Below are positions 1 to 6,384 of a DNA stretch of 14,898 nucleotides, one piece after another. Origin of the DNA: an uncultured Bacilli bacterium (GTDB lineage Bacteria; Bacillota_I; Bacilli_A; RF39; UBA660); contig CALVHJ010000025.1 of the NCBI GenBank assembly GCA_944327425.1, positions 1 through 14,898 of the forward strand, written 5' to 3'. The notes below the pieces were generated by a model. It was not told the origin of the DNA and searched no databases. It worked only from the letters and a program-made list of their open reading frames with translations. How positions within the stretch are numbered: the first letter of the stretch is position 1; each line of letters starts with the position of its first letter. Made by a program: the position numbers and the translations under genes.

Positions 1-612
1 ATGGTAGGTGTAAATGGTGTAGGAAAAACTACTACTATTGCGAAACTTGCCTATAAATATAAGAAGGAAGGAAAAAGTATCATGATGATAGCAGGTGATA
101 CTTTTAGAGCTGGAGCCGTTCCTCAATTAAAAGAGTGGGCAGATAAAACCGGTTCTATGTTTTATGGTAAAGAAAATGCTGATCCAGCAGGTGTAATTTA
201 TGATGGACTTAAAAAAGCTAAAGAAGAAAATATTGATATAGTTCTTGTTGATACCGCGGGACGTCTTCAAAATAAGGTAAATCTAATGAAAGAACTAGAA
301 AAGATCAACAAAGTAATTGGCACGCACATAGAAGGTGCCCCTCAAGAAACATTACTCGTAATTGATGCCTCAACTGGTCAAAATGGTATTTTACAAGCTG
401 AAAGTTTTAAAGAAATAACCAATATTACAGGTATAGTTTTAACTAAACTAGATGGAACTGCCAAGGGTGGTATCGTTCTAGCTATTAAAGAAAGTGTTAA
501 TATTCCTGTTAAATTTATTGGTTTAGGTGAGAAGATGGAAGATTTAAAACCATTTGATATTGAAAACTATATTTACGGTTTATTTAAGGATATGATTGAT
601 GATGGAAAGTAG
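1..612 (+). CDS. ftsY: Signal recognition particle receptor FtsY (C-terminal part, 5' end outside window)
   Basis: This is the GTPase (G) domain of the SRP receptor, which docks ribosome-SRP complexes at the membrane. Visible in order are the P-loop GVNGVGKTTT (about residues 3-12), GDTFRAGAVPQL (about 32-43, the SRP-GTPase insertion region), DTAGRLQNK (G3, about 84-92), TKLDGTAKGG (G4, about 147-156) and the closing motif FIGLGEKMEDLKPFD. These are the FtsY versions of the SRP-GTPase motifs; Ffh differs, notably by having an M domain after this point. The protein stops soon after the G domain, as FtsY does. The ATG at base 1 is an internal Met just before the P-loop, so the N domain and any acidic N-terminal region lie upstream of the window. 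The 3' end overlaps ylxM, so the two are translationally coupled. Confidence 0.95.
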   Translation: MVGVNGVGKTTTIAKLAYKYKKEGKSIMMIAGDTFRAGAVPQLKEWADKTGSMFYGKENADPAGVIYDGLKKAKEENIDIVLVDTAGRLQNKVNLMKELEKINKVIGTHIEGAPQETLLVIDASTGQNGILQAESFKEITNITGIVLTKLDGTAKGGIVLAIKESVNIPVKFIGLGEKMEDLKPFDIENYIYGLFKDMIDDGK

Positions 613-907
613 AGAATATTTAAATTCTTTATTTGATATATATAAAGAATTACTAACAATTACTGAACAAGTAGCTTTTAGTGAACACTTTGTTGAAGAT
701 CTATCTATGCAAGAAATCGCTGATATTAAAAACATTTCTAAAAGTAGTGTAGGTAAAACTGTTCAAAGAGCTAGTGAAAAACTAGAAAGATATGAAGGAA
801 TATTACATATTTACAAAGCCAAAAAAATGTTAGAAGAAGCATTAGAACAAGATAATATTAATGATATAAAAGAAAAAATTAAGGAGGTATTGGAAATTGG
901 AAATTGA
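599..907 (+). CDS. ylxM: YlxM family putative DNA-binding/SRP-associated protein (UPF0122)
   Basis: A small protein of about 102 residues with a sigma-70 region-4-like helix-turn-helix: a segment LSMQEIADIKNISKSSVGKT followed by a charged helix that resembles the RRTEKxLExYE segment of YlxM. In other Firmicutes ylxM sits directly before ffh and is linked to the SRP pathway. Here it follows ftsY with an overlap of about 14 bases, so the SRP link is kept but the partner differs. The start is ambiguous: TTG 596, ATG 599 and ATG 602 are consecutive in-frame codons. The AAGGA at 586-590 has best spacing (8 bases) to ATG 599, which I chose. It ends in TGA, inside the next gene's start region. The biochemical role is not established from sequence alone. 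Confidence 0.87.
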   Translation: MMESREYLNSLFDIYKELLTITEQVAFSEHFVEDLSMQEIADIKNISKSSVGKTVQRASEKLERYEGILHIYKAKKMLEEALEQDNINDIKEKIKEVLEIGN

Positions 908-1385
908 AAGAAAGTTCTTAGTAAATAAAAATTTTGATCTTACTAAATATTGTTATGAAGTAGAAAATATTATTCAAGCTTATATTAGTATTGAACCAGA
1001 AACAAGAATTAGAGCTAAGAATGAAAATTATTATTTAACTCAAAAAAGTCAAGGAGATTTAGTAAGAGAAGAAACAGAAACAAAAATAGATAAACAAACC
1101 TTTGATATATTAAAGAAACTTAGTATTGGCAGAATTATAACTAAAACTAGATATAAATTAAAATATGGTAAACATACCATTGAACTAGACTGTTTTCATG
1201 ATAATTTAGAGGGTCTTGTAATGGCTGAAGTAGAATTTGCTAGTCTAGAAGAAGCCAAAATTTTTGAATCTCCAGTTTGGTTTGAAGAAGAAGTTACTCA
1301 TGATAAACGCTATAAAAACAAAAATTTAGCCACAATGGATTTAGAATTACTAAAAACACCCAAACTAACAAGAGAAAAGAAATAG
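897..1385 (+). CDS. CYTH domain protein (triphosphate tunnel metalloenzyme)
   Basis: A 162-residue single-domain CYTH protein. It opens with the diagnostic ExExK motif (EIERKFLV, residues 2-9). It continues with tunnel-lining charged strands (RIRAK about 37-41, ETETKI about 59-64, ELDCFHDNLEGLVMAEVEF about 96-114) and ends with the DKRYKNKNLA motif common in bacterial members. Characterised bacterial relatives hydrolyse inorganic tripolyphosphate or nucleoside triphosphates with a divalent metal; annotation as adenylate cyclase is possible by family but less likely. The start is TTG 897, supported by AAGGAGG at 881-887 with 9 bases spacing and by the conserved ExExK directly after it. It overlaps the end of ylxM by 11 bases, so it should be translated with it. 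Its TAG stop lies inside the terminator stem. Confidence 0.9.
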   Translation: MEIERKFLVNKNFDLTKYCYEVENIIQAYISIEPETRIRAKNENYYLTQKSQGDLVREETETKIDKQTFDILKKLSIGRIITKTRYKLKYGKHTIELDCFHDNLEGLVMAEVEFASLEEAKIFESPVWFEEEVTHDKRYKNKNLATMDLELLKTPKLTREKK

Positions 1386-1407
1386 ACATCGGGGTGATGT
1401 CTATTTT
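1383..1407. terminator. Bidirectional intrinsic terminator between CYTH gene and XRE regulator
   Basis: A perfect 8-bp stem TAGACATC (1383-1390) / GATGTCTA (1396-1403) with loop GGGGT is followed by TTTT on the plus strand. On the minus strand it is followed by a T-rich run (complement of GAAAAGAAA). Both convergent genes have their stop codons inside the stem, so one hairpin serves both. Confidence 0.8.
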
Positions 1408-1829
1408 AAATATTTAGGACTATCTACTTTACCCAATATATAATCAGCAGATATTTTATATTTTTTACAAATATCATATAAAAAAGGGGTAGCAATTAAT
1501 CTTCTTCCTATTTCATATCCAGATAAAACTGAAAAAGTAGTATTTAATTCTTTAGCTAATTTACTTTGTGTAAGTTTATGTTCTTTACGCCATTCTTTTA
1601 GTCTTTCGCCAGCTATTTTTTTATCTATACCCTTAATATAATTATCATACCGTATAATATCAGTAAAGCCAAATAAATAATCTATTGAAACATTTAAATA
1701 ATCAACAATAGAAATTAAATGTTTAGAAGGAATAATTTCATATTGAATTTCATAAGCACTATAAGTTTTATTACTTATCTTGAGATATTTAGCTAAATCA
1801 GTTTGCTTAATATTTGGTTGTTTTATCAA
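1401..1829 (-). CDS. XRE family regulator with two helix-turn-helix domains
   Basis: A 142-residue protein with two tandem Cro/C1-type HTH domains. The first covers about residues 7-54 (IKQTDLAKYLKISNKTYSAYE, a recognition-helix-like segment, then VDYLNVSIDYLFG). The second covers about 72-133 (IAGERLKEWRKEHKLTQ through KYKISADYILG). Each carries the typical 'Y-x-V/I-S-x-D-Y-L/I-x-G' ending, so the protein looks like a fused dimer of repressors. The only usable start is TTG (complement of 1827-1829). It has no convincing Shine-Dalgarno and leaves the first domain about eight residues short of helix 1; the same frame is open upstream to a TGA near 1878-1880 but has no better start. The gene may have a decayed 5' end. 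It is divergent from the membrane protein gene at 2013, which is a plausible target along with itself. Confidence 0.8.
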   Translation of the reverse strand: MIKQPNIKQTDLAKYLKISNKTYSAYEIQYEIIPSKHLISIVDYLNVSIDYLFGFTDIIRYDNYIKGIDKKIAGERLKEWRKEHKLTQSKLAKELNTTFSVLSGYEIGRRLIATPFLYDICKKYKISADYILGKVDSPKYLK

Positions 1830-1844
1830 TATTAGAAAAACAAA

Positions 1845-1916
1845 GGGTATAAGCGAGTAGTTTATATCCTTTTTATATCAAATAAAAAACTGTCGGGGTA
1901 TAAGTGTTGTAGTATA
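1845..1916. repeat. Imperfect direct repeat upstream of XRE gene (operator candidate)
   Basis: GGGTATAAGCGAGTAG (from 1845) and GGGTATAAGTGTTGTAG (from 1896) share GGGTATAAG followed by a similar G/T-rich segment and TAG. The first copy continues to TTTATATCC, making an imperfect dyad GGGTATAA...TTTATATCC. They lie in the gap in front of the double-HTH regulator and could be autoregulatory sites. This is weak evidence from pattern alone. Confidence 0.3.
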
Positions 1917-1929
1917 AAAGTAAATTAAT

Positions 1930-1958
1930 TGTAAATTTACATAATATTGTCATATTAT
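1930..1958. promoter_or_regulatory. Stacked dyads just upstream of the divergent promoter
   Basis: TGTAAATTTACA at 1930-1941 is a perfect 12-bp palindrome. It is followed by ATAATAT (1941-1947) TGTC ATATTAT (1952-1958), a perfect 7-bp inverted repeat. Both end right before the -35 element at 1960. Such placement fits an activator or repressor site; the adjacent XRE protein is the obvious candidate. Palindromes are common in AT-rich DNA, so confidence is limited. Confidence 0.4.
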
Positions 1959-1959
1959 A

Positions 1960-1988
1960 TTGCAAATCATCATCAAATACCTTATAAT
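1960..1988 (+). promoter_or_regulatory. Sigma-A type promoter of the membrane protein gene
   Basis: TTGCAA at 1960-1965, a 17-base spacer, and a consensus TATAAT at 1983-1988. The predicted transcript start near 1995 leaves a leader of about 18 bases that holds the ribosome site AGGTG(A) at 2002-2007. Confidence 0.7.
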
Positions 1989-2012
1989 TTATTTAAAGAA
2001 TAGGTGAAGTGT

Positions 2013-2561
2013 ATGAAAAAATTTCTTAATATTATAGTTTCTTTCTTTGAAAAAATAATAGGTATAATAAACATAGTATTAATAGTAGTAATAGTATTAA
2101 ATGTAATATATTTTATATTTTCTGCTATAGACACTAAAGGTTATATATCATTCCTCGATTATTCTTATCAAATAATTGAAGAAGATAATGATTATTTAGA
2201 TTTATCAAAAGGAGACTTCCTTTTAATAGATTTAAAAGTATCACCCGATAAAGATGATGATGTTATGTATGAATATAACAATGATATTGAAATAGGCAAA
2301 ATAATTGATAGTACCCCTGAACATGTAACAATTAGCAATGGCACTGTTAATACAACGGCCTATCATGAATCAGTAATAGGTAAAGTAATAAAAGTCATTC
2401 CAAACTTAGGAACATACCTAAATTCTTTATTAAAAACCAATATCTTATTAATATCAATTGGTATATTAATTGTAACAAGTATAATCCAAACTTTCCTAAG
2501 CAAAAAAAAGCAAAAACTAAAACAATCAAAACCTGATTTTAGCAAATATAATAATGTTTAA
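2013..2561 (+). CDS. Two-TM membrane protein resembling type I signal peptidase (S26/SipW-like) without catalytic residues
   Basis: A 182-residue protein. The start ATG 2013 is preferred over the GTG at 2004, because the GTG lies inside the ribosome site AGGTGA (2002-2007). There is a first hydrophobic segment at about residues 14-38, an extracytoplasmic domain at about 40-138, a second hydrophobic segment at about 142-163 and a Lys-rich tail (SKKKQKLKQSK). The order of features follows ER-type/SipW-like signal peptidases: TM, then 'LSKGDFLLIDL' (like the xxxGDLVLV segment), then 'VIGKVIKVIPNLGTYL' (like the GKVxxxIPxxG segment), then TM. However, the expected Ser-x-Ser-Met nucleophile region reads EEDND, and the position of the THR(I/V) base reads IGKII. 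I therefore infer a non-catalytic relative. Its role is unknown. It is a single-gene unit with its own promoter and terminator, divergent from the XRE regulator. Confidence 0.65.
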   Translation: MKKFLNIIVSFFEKIIGIINIVLIVVIVLNVIYFIFSAIDTKGYISFLDYSYQIIEEDNDYLDLSKGDFLLIDLKVSPDKDDDVMYEYNNDIEIGKIIDSTPEHVTISNGTVNTTAYHESVIGKVIKVIPNLGTYLNSLLKTNILLISIGILIVTSIIQTFLSKKKQKLKQSKPDFSKYNNV

Positions 2562-2584
2562 AAAGTTGTCTATCAACTTTTTCT
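2560..2584 (+). terminator. Intrinsic terminator after membrane protein gene
   Basis: Stem AAAAAGTTG (2560-2568) / CAACTTTTT (2574-2582) with loop TCTAT. The upstream TAA stop at 2559-2561 touches the stem, and the 3' arm itself supplies the T-run. Confidence 0.7.
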
Positions 2585-2644
2585 TTATTTTTTAGGAGTT
2601 TTATAGTAAAATTATAACTTGTGTTTTATAGGAGGGGAAATTTT

Positions 2645-4051
2645 ATGAAAAAAACCAAAATAATATGTAGCATTGGACCTGCTACTAATAAAAAAGAAGT
2701 ATTTAAAGAATTAGTTCATGCCGGTATGAATGTAGCTAGAGTAAACTTTTCACATGCCACAACTCTAGAAAGAGAGACTGTTCGTGATTTAGTATTGTGG
2801 ATAAATGAGGAAGAAAACATGAATATTGGTTTGCTTTATGATACTAAAGGTCCTGAATTTAGAAATGGTGAAGTAGTAGAAGGAGGAATTAATCTAATTG
2901 AGGGTAAAATAATTCGAATAGTTAAAGAAAATGTTATAGGTACCGATGATTATTTTAGTGTTAATCATCCTGAAGCTCTAGAAAGTTTAAATATAGGTAG
3001 TGTTATTCAACTTGAAAACGGTTTAATGAAAATAGAAGTAATAAGTAAAGAAAAAGATGGCGTTACTTGTAAAGTTATTAATGGTGGTATTCTTGGGAGT
3101 AAAAAAAGTTTATTTGTTCCTGGTGTAAAGCTTGATATTCCTTTTATTAGTGAAGTAGATCGTGAAGATATAAGATATGCTTGTCATAATAATGGTGATT
3201 TTCTTGCTTTATCATTTGTTTCCACCAAAGAAGATGTCCTAGAAGCTCGCCAAATAATAGCTGAAGAAAACAGTGACATCAAAGTTATTGCTAAAATAGA
3301 AAGTAAAACTGGAATAGATAATTTAGATGAAATATTAAGTGTTAGTGATGGTGTAATGGTAGCTCGTGGTGATCTTGGCGAAGAAGTACCAATTTCCCTA
3401 TTACCAGTTTACCAAAAGCTAATTATTAGAAAAGCAAGAGAACATGGTAAATTCTGTATTGTTGCGACCGAAATGTTAGAAAGCATGAAAAAGAATTCTC
3501 GGCCAACGCGTGCCGAAGTTACGGATGTAGCTAATGCCGTCCTTGATGGAACTGATGCGGTTATGTTAAGTGGTGAGACTACTGTTGGATTATATCCGGT
3601 TGAAACTGTTAAATATATGGCAAGTATTGCTAGTGATGCAGAAGAGCATAGTGATAATCATTTTAGCTATTTAGGTAAAATTGGCCGTACTGAATGTATT
3701 GCTAAAAGTGCGGTTGATATAACTGAATATGTTGATGTAAAAGCTATTGTAGCAGAAGCTATAAGTGGATATAGTACTCGTATGATTAGTAATTTTAGAC
3801 CCAACTGTCCTATTTTAGCAACTTGTACAACACCTAAAGTAGCAAGAAGTCTAGCTCTAAATTATGGCGTTTATACGTGCTTAGTACCTCTTATGGATGA
3901 TACCGATGAGTTAGTAAATCTTGTCAAAGAAAAAGCCATTCATTATTTTAAATTAGAAAATGGTGATAAAATAGTTATTACGGGTGGACTTCCTCCTGTA
4001 AACAATATTCGTTTAACCAATTTCATGAAAATAGAAGAAATTGTAAAGTAA
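2645..4051 (+). CDS. pyk: Pyruvate kinase
   Basis: Converts phosphoenolpyruvate and ADP to pyruvate and ATP in the last step of glycolysis; cytosolic. The 468-residue length is that of pyruvate kinases without the extra C-terminal PEP-utiliser-like domain. Motifs are CSIGPAT (8-14), MNVARVNFSH, DTKGPEFRNG, AKIESKTG with K217 and E219 (phosphoryl-transfer Lys and metal ligand), VARGDLGEE with D243, then RPTRAEVTDVANAVLDGTDA and MLSGETTVGLYP. The segment ATEMLESM has Glu where most bacterial enzymes have Gln (ATQMLDSM), and the allosteric C-domain ends with 'ITGGLPPV...TNFMKIEEI'. The start ATG 2645 is set by GGAGGGG at 2631-2637, 7 bases away; the in-frame GTG at 2621 lies before that site. 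A weak TATAAC at 2613-2618 may be the -10. It is transcribed alone and is likely the main ATP-yielding step with pduL-linked acetate formation. Confidence 0.97.
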   Translation: MKKTKIICSIGPATNKKEVFKELVHAGMNVARVNFSHATTLERETVRDLVLWINEEENMNIGLLYDTKGPEFRNGEVVEGGINLIEGKIIRIVKENVIGTDDYFSVNHPEALESLNIGSVIQLENGLMKIEVISKEKDGVTCKVINGGILGSKKSLFVPGVKLDIPFISEVDREDIRYACHNNGDFLALSFVSTKEDVLEARQIIAEENSDIKVIAKIESKTGIDNLDEILSVSDGVMVARGDLGEEVPISLLPVYQKLIIRKAREHGKFCIVATEMLESMKKNSRPTRAEVTDVANAVLDGTDAVMLSGETTVGLYPVETVKYMASIASDAEEHSDNHFSYLGKIGRTECIAKSAVDITEYVDVKAIVAEAISGYSTRMISNFRPNCPILATCTTPKVARSLALNYGVYTCLVPLMDDTDELVNLVKEKAIHYFKLENGDKIVITGGLPPVNNIRLTNFMKIEEIVK

Positions 4052-4071
4052 GGATTACCCCCTTACTTTTT
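4045..4071 (+). terminator. Intrinsic terminator after pyk
   Basis: Stem AAAGTAAGG (4045-4053) / CCTTACTTT (4061-4069) with loop ATTACCC, followed by TT. The pyk TAA (4049-4051) is inside the 5' arm. Confidence 0.8.
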
Positions 4072-4171
4072 CTATTTAAACCAAAGTAATACCTAATAAA
4101 ATAATCAAAAATAATGAATAATTTTGGTCTTTTTTTTACATATTTAGAATAGAATAAATTGGAGGCCCTTT

Positions 4172-6310
4172 ATGTTTAATAACTTTGGATTTATAGGTAG
4201 TAAATTATTAAAAGATGCAGAAGAAGAAAGAAAAGTATTATCTCACCCCTATGTTGGCAGTGAGCATTTACTATTAGCTATTTTAAAAAATGATAGTAAT
4301 ACCAAAGAAATATTAGAAGATTTTGGTTTAACCTACAAAAGATTTAGAAACGAACTAATTGATATAGTAGGTATTCCCAAAAAAAATATCGAAGTTAATT
4401 TATACACTCCTTTATTAAAAAGAATTTTAGCAAATGCTTTAAGTGATGCTAAAGAAAATAACAAAGGTGTCGTAACTGAAAGTCATATGTTAATAGCCAT
4501 GTTAGATGAAGGAGAAGGTATAGCTATCCGTATAATGATTGGTATGAATATTAATTTAGATGATTTATATGATGAATTAAAGGTAAAACCTCAAGATATT
4601 AAAACTGAAAAATTAGAAATATTAAATATTGGTCAAGTTTTGAATGATAAAGTAGATGAATTTGATGAAGTAATTGGCCGCGAAAAAGAAATTAACAGTA
4701 TAATTGAAGTTTTACTTCGTAAAAAAAAGAGTAACCCTTTACTCATTGGTCCTGCTGGTGTAGGAAAAACTGCTATTGTTGAAGAATTAGCTCGTAAAAT
4801 CAAAAACAAAGAAGTTCCTTTATCATTAATAAACAAAAAGATTATAGATTTACCTATGGGAGACTTAGTAAGTGGCACCAAATATCGTGGCGAATTTGAA
4901 GAAAGACTAACCAAAATAATAAAGGAAGTAATAAAAAATAAAAATATCATTTTATTTATTGACGAAGTTCATACTATGGTTAATGCTGGTGGTGCTGAAG
5001 GAGCTATAAATGCCGGTGATATTCTAAAGCCTTATTTAGCAAGAGGCGAGTTAAAAGTTATTGGTGCCACTACTACCGAAGAATATGAGCGTTTTATTGC
5101 CAAAGATAAAGCTTTAGAAAGAAGATTTGAAACTATTCTCATAAAAGAACCTAATTTAGAAGAAACCAAAGAAATATTAATGGGTCTAAAACCTAGTTAT
5201 GAAGCTCATCATCACCTAAAAATTAGTGAAAAAAATATTGATGATATAACCATGCTAGCAAGTAAGTACTTATTTAAAAAGAAAAATCCTGATAAAACAA
5301 TAGATTTACTAGACAGTGTTTGTGCCTATATAAAAAGAAAAAACACTCTAAAAGAAGAATTAAAAAGTTTAGAGAAAAAATTAAAAGAACTAAATAAATT
5401 AAAAGAAAAATATGTAGAAGAAAATTTATTTGCTAAAGCCCTAGACACCTGTTTAAATATTAATGAAGTAGAAGATAGTATTAGTAATCTAAAAGAAATA
5501 AAAGATGACAGTATTACAAAAGAAGATATTTTAAAAGTGATAGAAAGAAAAAGCAATATTCCCATATTTATCGATAAAAAAGCTTTAATAAAAGAATTAA
5601 AAGAGCAATTATATAAAAACATTTTTTATGAAGACGAAGCTTTAAACAAACTAATTACCAACTTACAAACATTTTATGATAGTCAAAAGGGTATTAAACT
5701 ATTATTAGTAGGCCCAAGTGGAGTCGGAAAAACTAGCTCAGTTAAAATACTTAGCAAAGTCACCAAAAACAACTTAATACGCCTAGATATGAGTGAATAC
5801 AAAGAATCTTCTTCTTTAAGCAAATTAATAGGTTCTCATGCTGGATATGTTGGCTATAATGATCCTTTTATCTTTAAAGAAGTTAAATATAATCCTTATT
5901 CCATTATTTTAGTAGATGAATTAGAAAAAGCTCATCCTAGCATTATTAATTTATTTTTACAAATAATGGATGAAGGTCTAATTCATGATGCTCATGGTGA
6001 AGAAATAGATTTTTCTCATAGTTTAATTATTATGACTTCTAATGCTTATAAAAATAATAATGTTGGTTTTTTAAATAGTAAGACTGATTTAAATGAATTT
6101 TTTAGCAAAGAATTTTTAGGTAGATTTGATGATATTATCATGTTTAATCCCTTAACTAAAAAGCAAGCTCTAGCTTATATAAAAGAAAAAATAAATGATA
6201 AAGATGTAGACTTTGAATCAATATTAAATGACACATCTTATGAAAAATACGGATTCAGATATATAAATAAAGTAATCGCCAAATATCAAATGAAAACCAA
6301 TTGTTCTTAA
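4172..6310 (+). CDS. clpC: ClpC-like AAA+ protease ATPase, shortened
   Basis: A Hsp100 unfoldase with two AAA+ modules that likely feeds substrates to ClpP. Domain order: Clp_N double repeat at about residues 1-145; D1 with Walker A GPAGVGKT (193-200), Walker B with D264-E265, and ALERRFE arginine finger; a short coiled-coil middle domain at about 390-450 (much shorter than in ClpB); D2 with Walker A GPSGVGKT (514-521), Walker B D582-E583, sensor Asn in MTSN, then NVGFLN. The V631-G632-F633 tripeptide sits where ClpC has its ClpP-docking loop. At 712 residues it is about 100 shorter than typical ClpC. Much of the loss is at the C-terminus: the D2 small domain is compressed and ends soon after the sensor-2-like GFRYINK. 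GGAGG at 4161-4165 fixes the ATG. No CtsR box or CIRCE element, and no ctsR/mcsA/mcsB, is next to it. A second, weak hairpin (ACCAAA 4080-4085 / TTTGGT 4123-4128, then T-run) lies in the gap before it. Confidence 0.88.
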   Translation: MFNNFGFIGSKLLKDAEEERKVLSHPYVGSEHLLLAILKNDSNTKEILEDFGLTYKRFRNELIDIVGIPKKNIEVNLYTPLLKRILANALSDAKENNKGVVTESHMLIAMLDEGEGIAIRIMIGMNINLDDLYDELKVKPQDIKTEKLEILNIGQVLNDKVDEFDEVIGREKEINSIIEVLLRKKKSNPLLIGPAGVGKTAIVEELARKIKNKEVPLSLINKKIIDLPMGDLVSGTKYRGEFEERLTKIIKEVIKNKNIILFIDEVHTMVNAGGAEGAINAGDILKPYLARGELKVIGATTTEEYERFIAKDKALERRFETILIKEPNLEETKEILMGLKPSYEAHHHLKISEKNIDDITMLASKYLFKKKNPDKTIDLLDSVCAYIKRKNTLKEELKSLEKKLKELNKLKEKYVEENLFAKALDTCLNINEVEDSISNLKEIKDDSITKEDILKVIERKSNIPIFIDKKALIKELKEQLYKNIFYEDEALNKLITNLQTFYDSQKGIKLLLVGPSGVGKTSSVKILSKVTKNNLIRLDMSEYKESSSLSKLIGSHAGYVGYNDPFIFKEVKYNPYSIILVDELEKAHPSIINLFLQIMDEGLIHDAHGEEIDFSHSLIIMTSNAYKNNNVGFLNSKTDLNEFFSKEFLGRFDDIIMFNPLTKKQALAYIKEKINDKDVDFESILNDTSYEKYGFRYINKVIAKYQMKTNCS

Positions 6311-6331
6311 AATTTTGTAAATATTTTGTCT

Positions 6332-6358
6332 AAGATATAGAACCATCTATATCTTTTT
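6332..6358 (+). terminator. Intrinsic terminator after clpC-like gene
   Basis: Perfect stem AGATATAGA (6333-6341) / TCTATATCT (6346-6354) with loop ACCA, extendable by the A6332-T6355 pair and followed by TTTT. Confidence 0.8.
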
Positions 6359-6366
6359 GTTATAAT
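6358..6366 (+). promoter_or_regulatory. Extended -10 promoter of the thymidylate operon
   Basis: TGT directly before a consensus TATAAT (6361-6366) forms an extended -10. No good -35 is present because the preceding terminator hairpin occupies that space. The inferred start near 6373 would leave a leader of only about a dozen bases, with GGAGG at 6373-6377 at or very near its 5' end. Confidence 0.5.
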
Positions 6367-6384
6367 TAAAATGGAGGAAGTAAT

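Noticed and set aside
1830..2012. Small unannotated gene or antitoxin in the longest gap
   Set aside because: No open frame with a start and ribosome site was seen; the region is explained by promoter, dyads and repeats.
2363..2545. Minus-strand 60-residue frame within the signal-peptidase-like gene
   Set aside because: No recognisable motif or start context; it mirrors the AT-rich coding strand.
4073..4171. CtsR/CIRCE control, or a promoter with consensus boxes, before the clpC-like gene
   Set aside because: No GGTCAAA tandem or long inverted repeat is present; TTGGTC/TAGAAT pairs have spacers of 15 or 20 bases, so no promoter was called. The ACCAAA/TTTGGT hairpin has a loop of 37 bases and is too weak to list.
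4633..4950. Minus-strand reading frame within the clpC-like gene (also similar ones at 5326-5622, 11905-12120, 13106-13618)
   Set aside because: They lie inside well-supported genes on the other strand, are rich in Leu/Ser/Phe from complementing A-rich codons, and show no family motifs or ribosome sites.
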